Positions 1-4,186 of a stretch of DNA of 6,153 nt are shown here, piece by piece; the first letter of the stretch is position 1; each line of letters begins with the position of its first letter. The stretch comes from Dehalococcoidia bacterium (GTDB lineage Bacteria; Chloroflexota; Dehalococcoidia; Tepidiformales; Tepidiformaceae): the NCBI GenBank assembly GCA_023228745.1, contig JALOAP010000194.1:1-6153 (forward strand), written 5' to 3'. The notes beneath the pieces were generated by a model. That model was given only the letters and a program-made list of their open reading frames with translations. It did no database searches and was not told the DNA's origin. The translations under genes were made by a program, and so were the position numbers.

Positions 1-4
1 TTGC

Positions 5-670
5 TTATTGAAGCTTTTTTACTTTTGTAAATACAGCTTCAGTTAGAATTAGCCTACAGATGTCTGCTGTTTTTTGCTTGTTTTTATTTCTTGCATCAGA
101 AGCATCATCAGAAGCAGCAGCAGCAGCATCAGCAGCAGCATCATTAGCAGCATCATCAGAAGCAGCATCATTAGCAGCATAAACAGCAGCAGCATCAGCA
201 GCAGCATTAGCAGCAGCAGCAACAGCAGCATCAGAAGCAGCATAAGCAGCATGAGCATCAGCATCAGCAGCAGCATAAGCAGCATAAGCAGCAGCAGCAT
301 AAGCAGCATAAGCAGCAGCATAAGCAGCATAAGCAGCAGCATAAGCATCATCATCAGCAGCAGCATAAGCAGCATAAGCAGCATCAGCAGCGGTTCTCAA
401 CTCGTCTTCAGATGTAAGACCATTTCCGAAACTTATCGCAGCCTGAACCGCAGTTTTGCTTCTTTCATCTCTCATAAGATTAATAACAGTCTCGGCGCAC
501 TTTCCCTTTGCAAGCACTAATAAGTGCTTGTCTATGTTTAATTTTGCGGATAGCCAAAGTAGCCAGTCGCTCCTGCTACATGACTTCCAGAATGTTTCAA
601 AGTCAGGAAAACTGTTGTAGTATTCGAGACCATCTGAACACGGCCTAAACTTCGTAATGTCAAGTTTCAT
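5..670 (-). CDS. Alanine-rich Imm-5-like protein (putative immunity protein family)
   Basis: A 221-aa protein. The start at 670 is chosen because a clear AAGGAG lies 7 nt upstream and the frame opens 20 nt after the previous gene ends; the upstream in-frame start at 772 would run 82 bp into that gene and has no visible ribosome site. Residues 1-93 form a conserved-looking domain (KFRPCSDGLEYYNS, DFETFWKSC, DWLLWLSAKL, KCAETVINLMRDER). Residues 94-193 are an Ala-rich repeat with Tyr, Asp, Ser and Asn, and residues 194-221 are a basic tail (TADICRLILTEAVF). From memory this layout matches alpha-helical proteins annotated as 'putative immunity protein / Imm-5-like', often seen in phage and metagenome contigs; I could not search. 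The family name comes from polymorphic-toxin immunity, but no toxin gene is visible, so immunity to a toxin is unproven. It is the last of three leftward genes. Confidence 0.72.
   Translation of the reverse strand: MKLDITKFRPCSDGLEYYNSFPDFETFWKSCSRSDWLLWLSAKLNIDKHLLVLAKGKCAETVINLMRDERSKTAVQAAISFGNGLTSEDELRTAADAAYAAYAAADDDAYAAAYAAYAAAYAAYAAAAYAAYAAADADAHAAYAASDAAVAAAANAAADAAAVYAANDAASDDAANDAAADAAAAASDDASDARNKNKQKTADICRLILTEAVFTKVKKLQ
92..391 (-). repeat. Ala-rich low-complexity repeat, NNT codon tract
   Basis: These 100 codons (residues 94-193 of the Imm-5-like gene) are degenerate GCT trinucleotide repeats. Alanine is almost always GCT, and the other residues use GAT, TAT, TCT, AAT, CAT or GTT, so 99 consecutive codons (residues 94-192) end in T. 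Only the last, Ala193 (GCA), breaks the pattern. Because of the periodicity, long open frames also appear in other frames (Leu/Met-rich on -, Ser/Ile-rich on +). These are shadows, not genes. Tract length could vary by replication slippage, and short-read assembly may misjudge it. Confidence 0.95.
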
Positions 671-690
671 TTTTATTTCTCCTTGTTGGT

Positions 691-948
691 TTATTTTTTC
701 TTTTTCAATTCCCTGATTACATTCAACAGAGAATCGATTTTCTGTTCCTGTTCGATCCGTCGTTGACTGCACAACAGTAGCGTCCGTTCCTGGGCTTTCA
801 AATTTTCCTCTTGACTGAACTTCTCAGCGCACGACATAAAGCATACTCCGATATCGTCCGGCGCTGGGAATTGTCCTCTACTGTCAGTTGCGATGAATAC
901 GGTTGCCAAGATTGCACCGATAATGATAGTTGTGATCATTTTTTTCAT
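691..948 (-). CDS. Small protein with N-terminal membrane/signal segment and coiled-coil-like tail
   Basis: An 85-aa protein I do not recognise. The start is well supported: GGAGG lies 7 nt upstream of the ATG, in the 18-nt gap after the preceding leftward gene. Residues 1-4 (MKKM) are basic, residues 5-20 are strongly hydrophobic (ITTIIIGAILATVFIA), followed by a polar TDSRGQ stretch that could be a signal-peptidase site or the end of a membrane anchor. Residues about 41-85 are charged and predicted helical (Glu/Gln/Lys/Arg rich, ending in four lysines), with a possible coiled coil. Cysteines occur at 36, 40 and 60; there is no lipobox. The topology is compatible with an inner-membrane anchor and a periplasmic helix, as in Rz-type i-spanins, but no holin or endolysin is nearby, so that is only a possibility. 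It is the middle gene of the leftward trio. Confidence 0.75.
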   Translation of the reverse strand: MKKMITTIIIGAILATVFIATDSRGQFPAPDDIGVCFMSCAEKFSQEENLKAQERTLLLCSQRRIEQEQKIDSLLNVIRELKKKK

Positions 949-966
949 GGTTTTTCCTCCGATTGG

Positions 967-1347
967 TTAATGTGATTTATTAACGCTGCCTATAGTATTA
1001 AGCATATCCTCGACAAACCTTGACAGATCATTGACCGGATACAACGATTCAAAGTCCCAGGATAAAACTTTGTTTTTGTATCTTAGCTTATGGGCAAGGA
1101 ATTTCCCTTTTATATCAGTCTTCAGCACGCTGTTGCATCCGTTTTTGTTGCAGAGATTAACAGCCTTCAGCATCTGAGTTCTGATCTCAACGTTACCCGA
1201 CGTTGATCGGCAGATAAGGCTATTCACCGCCTTGAAATGTTGTTCAAATGACACCAGGAGCTGTTCCGGGGTTGAAACTACAGGGAACATCGTTGAAACG
1301 GTGTTATTATTTTTGCCGATTATTGATATTGCTTTCATTTTATTCAT
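967..1347 (-). CDS. Hypothetical protein, first gene of leftward operon
   Basis: A 126-aa protein of unknown function. The ATG at 1347 is preferred because AGGAG lies 8 nt upstream. A longer reading from a TTG at 1404 would add 19 residues but has no ribosome site, starts almost at the predicted transcription start, and would translate through the UUCG hairpin. The protein looks soluble: no signal peptide or membrane segment, mixed alpha/beta composition, cysteines at 46, 66 and 71 (the latter pair in CNKNGC), and a C-terminal part rich in Lys and aromatic residues (HKLRYKNKVLSWDFESLYP). I see no catalytic motif. The stop is followed after 18 nt by the next gene, so the three leftward genes are probably co-transcribed from the promoter at 1415-1443. 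Confidence 0.7.
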   Translation of the reverse strand: MNKMKAISIIGKNNNTVSTMFPVVSTPEQLLVSFEQHFKAVNSLICRSTSGNVEIRTQMLKAVNLCNKNGCNSVLKTDIKGKFLAHKLRYKNKVLSWDFESLYPVNDLSRFVEDMLNTIGSVNKSH

Positions 1348-1363
1348 AGCTCTCTCTCCTCTT

Positions 1364-1377
1364 CCGGCCGAAGCCGG
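1364..1377 (-). promoter_or_regulatory. cUUCGg-capped hairpin in leftward leader
   Basis: On the - strand CCGGC-TTCG-GCCGG forms a 5-bp GC stem closed by a C(UUCG)G tetraloop, a known ultra-stable RNA hairpin. It lies in the predicted 5' leader, between the -10 element at 1415-1420 and the AGGAG ribosome site (about 1356-1360) of the 126-aa gene. No U-run follows, so it is not a terminator. It may protect the mRNA 5' end or shape access to the ribosome site; that role is inference. Confidence 0.5.
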
Positions 1378-1414
1378 GGTTGTTATTTTAACTGCCTCAA
1401 TCAACTACATATAT

Positions 1415-1443
1415 AATATACCACTTTTTTTAATAATATGCAA
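1415..1443 (-). promoter_or_regulatory. Sigma70-like promoter for leftward genes
   Basis: Reading the - strand, TTGCAT (1443-1438) and TATATT (1420-1415) are separated by 17 nt, and the -10 is preceded by TGG, giving an extended -10 (TGnTATATT). The spacer contains an A7 tract. Transcription would begin near 1408, about 60 nt before the ATG at 1347. The -35 matches the consensus at only three positions, so the extended -10 probably matters. Confidence 0.5.
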
Positions 1444-1450
1444 TACAAAA

Positions 1451-1558
1451 GTAATACATATGTATGTATAGCGTGGAACATAATGTAATACATGATATGC
1501 TTAAAATGCTTTAAAATCAAGGGGTTTGTGGAACAGAATAAACGATGATGTAATACAT
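1451..1558 (+). repeat. Three GTAATACAT boxes, part of an imperfect duplication
   Basis: GTAATACAT occurs at 1451-1459, 1485-1493 and 1550-1558. The last two lie in a larger imperfect repeat: GTGGAACA (1473-1480 and 1528-1535), then ATGTAATACATG, then ATATGCTTAAA. The second copy has extra bases inserted between these blocks. The first box overlaps a 12-bp palindrome, ATACATATGTAT (1454-1465), about 10 bp upstream of the leftward -35. Such placement suits regulator binding sites, but no regulator gene is recognised in this window. Confidence 0.5.
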
Positions 1559-1732
1559 GGCAGAATATGCTTAAATTACGCTAAAAACAGCGTTATTATA
1601 CCGGAATTGGCGAAATTACACGAATTAGGGCACTTTTGCAGCGATTATTTGAAAATGTACGTACCTTTGTACGGAATAGATCACAGGAGAGCGGTTGAGG
1701 AAATAAAAATAGGGAAGTTTGTTTCTGATTAG
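1526..1732 (+). CDS. Doubtful small ORF, 68 codons, function unknown
   Basis: An open frame with plausible codon use that encodes 68 residues. The only available start is a TTG at 1526, with AAGGGG almost touching it, which is poor spacing; a stop at 1502 closes the frame upstream. The C-terminal part is rich in charged residues (HRRAVEEIKIGKF), vaguely like the recognition helix of a helix-turn-helix protein. HELGH (residues 32-36) formally matches the HExxH zinc-protease motif, but nothing else supports a peptidase. The stop codon lies inside the loop of the hairpin at 1709-1754. It could be a decayed gene remnant, a real small protein, or chance. Confidence 0.25.
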   Translation: MWNRINDDVIHGRICLNYAKNSVIIPELAKLHELGHFCSDYLKMYVPLYGIDHRRAVEEIKIGKFVSD

Positions 1733-1754
1733 CACTCGCTACAAACTTCCCTAT
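1701..1754 (-). terminator. Strong intrinsic terminator, leftward
   Basis: A perfect 14-bp inverted repeat, ATAGGGAAGTTTGT (1754-1741 on the - strand) and its complement (1722-1709), with an 18-nt loop. On the - strand it is followed at once by TTTTATTT (1708-1701), the pattern of a rho-independent terminator. On the + strand no T-run follows, so it acts leftward. No leftward protein gene lies just upstream, which points to a short noncoding transcript. Confidence 0.75.
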
Positions 1755-1817
1755 CAAGACCGCTATAACAGGTTCCCATTAATCCTTAAAAAATGGGTGG
1801 TCCCGCTATTTATTAAT
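1702..1817 (-). ncRNA. Candidate small RNA, about 116 nt, unrecognised
   Basis: This is a prediction from signals, not from a known family. On the - strand a TTGACA/TATATT promoter (1853-1824) predicts a start near 1817, and the strong terminator at 1754-1701 gives an end near 1702. The RNA can fold into three helices. P1 is GGGACC (1804-1799) with GGUCUU (1761-1756). P2, nested inside it, is CCCAUU (1797-1792) with AAUGGG (1780-1775). P3 is the 14-bp terminator stem. ATAGCGG is repeated at 1809-1803 and 1766-1760. No convincing protein is encoded. It lies between the leftward operon and the packaging operon and overlaps the 3' end of the doubtful ORF in antisense. Targets are unknown. Confidence 0.5.
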
Positions 1818-1848
1818 ATTAATAATATAAGCTTATAGGGCCATTTTT
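1798..1848 (+). terminator. Possible weak rightward terminator
   Basis: On the + strand TGG-t-CCC-gc-TAT (1798-1809) can pair with ATAGGGCCA (1835-1843), and TTTTT follows (1844-1848). The loop contains the palindrome TTATTAATATTAATAA (1810-1825). Bulges and AT content weaken it. The same bases carry the leftward promoter of the candidate small RNA, so the site might insulate the two directions. Confidence 0.35.
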
Positions 1849-1853
1849 GTCAA
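1824..1853 (-). promoter_or_regulatory. Sigma70-like promoter for the candidate small RNA
   Basis: The - strand carries a perfect -35 TTGACA (1853-1848), an 18-nt spacer and the -10 TATATT (1829-1824), a five of six match. An alternative -10, TTATAT, gives a 17-nt spacer. It is the strongest promoter-like sequence I found in the window, and no protein gene follows it. Confidence 0.6.
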
Positions 1854-1890
1854 TCTAAATAATATCTATTGACTTTGATGCTGGAAACTA

Positions 1891-1962
1891 TGTAGTTTTT
1901 CACAACAATAGTGTAGGTTTTCGACGAAGACCGAAGGAATTCGGGAAAACCATTGGGAAAAC
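1891..1962 (+). repeat. Direct and inverted repeat cluster upstream of terS
   Basis: TGTAGTTTTTC (1891-1901) and TGTAGGTTTTC (1912-1922) are direct repeats 21 bp apart, about two helical turns. GGGAAAAC is repeated at 1943-1950 and 1955-1962, 12 bp apart and in opposite orientation to the TTTTC boxes. Part of the cluster can fold: GGTTTTC (1916-1922) pairs with GAAAACC (1945-1951), and CCGAA (1931-1935) with TTCGG (1940-1944), giving 12 bp with an 8-nt bulge. A further 6-bp inverted repeat, ATCTCG/CGAGAT, lies at 1964-1993. Phage packaging sites (cos/pac) often sit beside or within terS and contain repeated TerS sites, so this is a candidate; an operator is the alternative. Confidence 0.4.
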
Positions 1963-2018
1963 TATCTCGTTTTAATCAAATCTGTCCCGAGATCACCACA
2001 AAATAAAAAAACACCATT

Positions 2019-2048
2019 TTTACTTTTCCTGAATTATATTATTATTAA
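2019..2048 (+). promoter_or_regulatory. Weak candidate promoter for packaging operon
   Basis: TTTACT (2019-2024) and TATTAA (2043-2048) are 18 nt apart in a very AT-rich stretch just upstream of terS. The match is poor, and AT richness makes chance hits likely. Packaging genes may instead be read by a late transcript or a phage-specific activator. Apart from the repeats above, I see no other clear signal between 1964 and the terS ribosome site AGGTGA (2072-2077). Confidence 0.2.
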
Positions 2049-2081
2049 ATAAATTACAGTAACACTAAAATAGGTGAATTT

Positions 2082-2540
2082 ATGACTCTAGCTGCAATGA
2101 CCCCTGAAAAATTCGAGGAAATCTGCAACACCCTGGAAACTACATCAATCGGAGTTAGAGCAATACTATATAACTCAGGGTTTGATCCAAAAGATTTTTA
2201 TCGGTATATGAAAAAAGTAGGCGAAACAGCACGCCAACGCTACGCACACGCAAAAGTAATTCAGTGTGAAGTCATCGCCGAGGAAATGCTTGACATTGCG
2301 GACGAAAGCACAAATGATTTTATGACCGTTATGAAAGGCGATAAATGTTTAGAAGTCGAGAACAAGGAGGCCGTCAATCGGGCAAGGCTGAGAGTTGACA
2401 CGCGCAAATGGCTTTTATCAAAACTAATTCCCAAAAAATACGGGGATAAAGTCGACCTTAATCACAATGGGAACATATCGGTTATGAGGGTTGAATATCC
2501 GAAAAAGAGTGACATTGGAGACCCGGTACAAAACGGATGA
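2082..2540 (+). CDS. terS: Terminase small subunit (Sf6 gp1-like)
   Basis: A 152-aa DNA-packaging protein. In this family TerS forms a ring that binds the phage recognition site and hands DNA to the large subunit. Residues about 8-45 are helical and sit where the family has its N-terminal helix-turn-helix DNA-binding domain. Residues 50-78 form the central helical oligomerisation region. Residues 100-123 hold the most characteristic block (RARLRVDTRKWLLSKL then PKKYGDK), which I recognise from the Sf6-type small terminases. The C-terminal tail (from about 124) is polar and probably binds TerL. Length is close to the family norm of about 140 aa. The ATG at 2082 has AGGTGA 4 nt upstream. terL starts 6 nt after the stop, and the repeats at 1891-1962 are a candidate binding site. 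Confidence 0.9.
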   Translation: MTLAAMTPEKFEEICNTLETTSIGVRAILYNSGFDPKDFYRYMKKVGETARQRYAHAKVIQCEVIAEEMLDIADESTNDFMTVMKGDKCLEVENKEAVNRARLRVDTRKWLLSKLIPKKYGDKVDLNHNGNISVMRVEYPKKSDIGDPVQNG

Positions 2541-2546
2541 TATATA

Positions 2547-3914
2547 ATGTATAATAGTAGCGCGACACAAAAGGTGTGGAGGCCACTCAACAACGATCAA
2601 GCGGAAGCGTTACGGCGTAGCGAGTTCGAAATTTTCACAGGTGGAGAACGCGGCGGTGGAAAGTCTGAAATCGGGAGAGCTTGGCTCTTAGAACCCGAGT
2701 ATATCAATCATCCGATGTACAGATGTTTAGTTATTAGAAAAAATTCAGTTGACTTAGACGACTGGATTTTCAAAATGAAGTCGTTTTGCGGTGACGCTGT
2801 TGAGATTGGCGGAAATCCTACTACGATAAAATTTCCGGGAGGAGGACGCGGTACACTCGGACACCTGGCAAATAAAGATTCCTGGTCTCATTATGTAGGT
2901 CATGAGTATCAAAAAATTCTATTTGAAGAGATTAATCTTATTCCCGAAGAGCAACGATATCTTATGGTGCTCGGCTCTTGCCGGTCAAGCGTACCGGAGT
3001 TAAAACCGCAGTGCATGTCGAGCGGAAACCCTGGCAATGTTGGCCATATCTGGGTTAAAAAGCGTTTCGTTGATTGTGCGAGAAATAAAACGTATATCGA
3101 TCCAAAGTCTGGACTGTCAAGGATTTTCATTCCGCTTAAGCTGAGAAAAAACACGAAGCTGCCGCATGAATACGAACAAACGCTCAGGCTATTGCCAGTA
3201 GCGATTCAGAAAGCTTGGCTTGAGGGAGATTGGGACGCGCTTGCCGGTCAGATGTTTCCGCTTATGCCGGAGCAGGAGGATCCGCGAGAGCTTACCGAAG
3301 AAGAGCTGATGACGTTCGACCTGTCATTCGATTTCGGGAGCAGTGACACCGGGCACAGTTCGGTCGGGGGATGGTACACGGATTGCCTGGGACGTCCGCA
3401 CAGAATGTTTACATGGTATCATCGATTAGGCCATACGGCAGGAGAGCAAGCGCTGGAATTGCATGACTATGTAATGTCATTCCCATTTACAAAAGGCAGA
3501 CGACCGAGAATGGTATATTCCGATCCTGCGATATTCGCAAAGCGCAGAGAGATTGGGATTAATGCGACACCAAAAAGTGTAGCTGATATTTTCGCGGATA
3601 CGACGCTATGGGAGTTCGTACCGGCGCCGAATGACAGGCGGAATGGTTGGCGAGTAGTAAACAACTATTTTGGTAGAGATCCGCTCACGACTATGGCAAA
3701 CAGTTTCGCCTGGACGGGATACAACAACACGTTTTACGATCATTTTTCCATGCAGGTCAGGGATGATGATGACCCGGACGACATAGCAGATAACAATTAC
3801 GATCATGTATGCGATGAGACGCGGTATTATCTGGTGTCTCATTTGAGCATAGGCGCGGTAAAGAGCCAGAAAAGAAGACGAATTGAACCACAAACGGCAG
3901 GGGTGCTATTTTGA
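2547..3914 (+). CDS. terL: Terminase large subunit, ATPase and nuclease
   Basis: A 455-aa packaging motor that translocates DNA into the prohead using ATP and cuts the concatemer. The N-terminal ATPase domain shows Walker A GERGGGKS (33-40), a Walker B-like strand KILFEE (123-128) with Glu127/Glu128 where many relatives have Asp-Glu, and a coupling motif SSGNPG (158-163). LEGDWDA (225-231) marks the end of the ATPase core. The RNase H-like nuclease domain follows: Asp262 in SFDFG, Asp326 in MVYSDPA, and a C-terminal acidic cluster YDHVCDETRYY (418-428) that supplies the third metal ligand. Length and motif order fit a complete P22/Sf6-like TerL. Only a weak GGA lies before the ATG, so translation probably depends on coupling to terS, 6 nt upstream. 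The stop overlaps the next start. Confidence 0.93.
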   Translation: MYNSSATQKVWRPLNNDQAEALRRSEFEIFTGGERGGGKSEIGRAWLLEPEYINHPMYRCLVIRKNSVDLDDWIFKMKSFCGDAVEIGGNPTTIKFPGGGRGTLGHLANKDSWSHYVGHEYQKILFEEINLIPEEQRYLMVLGSCRSSVPELKPQCMSSGNPGNVGHIWVKKRFVDCARNKTYIDPKSGLSRIFIPLKLRKNTKLPHEYEQTLRLLPVAIQKAWLEGDWDALAGQMFPLMPEQEDPRELTEEELMTFDLSFDFGSSDTGHSSVGGWYTDCLGRPHRMFTWYHRLGHTAGEQALELHDYVMSFPFTKGRRPRMVYSDPAIFAKRREIGINATPKSVADIFADTTLWEFVPAPNDRRNGWRVVNNYFGRDPLTTMANSFAWTGYNNTFYDHFSMQVRDDDDPDDIADNNYDHVCDETRYYLVSHLSIGAVKSQKRRRIEPQTAGVLF

Positions 3915-4186
3915 AAGCTATTCTTGACAGGGTAATAATAGAGCCGGATGCAAAAGAGGGCATGTTCGGGAGTATCATAATTCCTGATGATTCGCGAAAG
4001 CGTCAACACCGGGGTACTGTGATATGTTGCGGGACGGGAAGACACAATAAAAAGGGCGTGTTTGTTCCGGTTGGTGTTTCTCCTGGTGATGTTGTTTATT
4101 ACAACAGGTATGATGGCATTGATTTCGATGATGAGGGTAAAGAATACGTTTGCATTCTTGACAAAGACATAGTGGGGAAAGAATGA
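3911..4186 (+). CDS. GroES-like co-chaperonin, phage-encoded
   Basis: A 91-aa protein with the Cpn10 pattern along its whole length: N-terminal LDRVIIEP (5-12), a Gly-containing loop ending in GSIIIP (20-25) where GroES has its GroEL-binding mobile loop with a hydrophobic tripeptide, GTVICCGTG (35-43), PGDVVYYNRYDG (58-69), and the C-terminal EYVCILDKDIVG (78-89). E. coli GroES has 97 residues, so this is slightly short, mainly at the mobile loop. The start is a TTG at 3911, with AGGGG about 8 nt upstream, overlapping the terL stop by 4 nt. Its own stop overlaps the portal ATG by 4 nt. By analogy with T4 gp31 it may cap host GroEL to fold a phage protein, and the position suggests a head protein; the client is inferred. 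Confidence 0.88.
   Translation: MKAILDRVIIEPDAKEGMFGSIIIPDDSRKRQHRGTVICCGTGRHNKKGVFVPVGVSPGDVVYYNRYDGIDFDDEGKEYVCILDKDIVGKE

Noticed and set aside
92..391. CRISPR array or diversity-generating retroelement target
   Set aside because: The repeat is a triplet tract within a coding frame, without spacer/repeat units, and no reverse transcriptase or cas gene is present.
49..520. Leu/Met-rich frame on - (49-384) and Ser/Ile-rich frame on + (74-520) across the Ala tract
   Set aside because: Both are products of reading the NNT triplet repeat in other frames; the Imm-5-like frame has a conserved N-terminal domain and a ribosome site.
671..772. 34-residue N-terminal extension of the Imm-5-like gene
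   Set aside because: It overlaps the preceding gene by 82 bp and lacks a ribosome site, while the ATG at 670 has AAGGAG at proper spacing.
1617..1631. HELGH as an HExxH zinc-peptidase motif (ImmA-like)
   Set aside because: The surrounding residues show no third ligand or ImmA-type context, and the ORF itself is doubtful.
1729..1779. 16-codon ORF MGTCYSGLDREVCSEC inside the candidate small RNA, with AAGGA upstream
   Set aside because: The Shine-Dalgarno is only 3 nt from the ATG and the ORF overlaps predicted helices; too short to support without data.
1701..1853. phi29-type packaging RNA
   Set aside because: This phage has a separate protein TerS and a P22-like TerL, which do not use a pRNA; location near terS alone is not evidence.
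2543..2548. Perfect TATAAT overlapping the terL start codon
   Set aside because: No -35-like element lies 16-19 nt upstream, and terL is 6 nt from terS in an operon.
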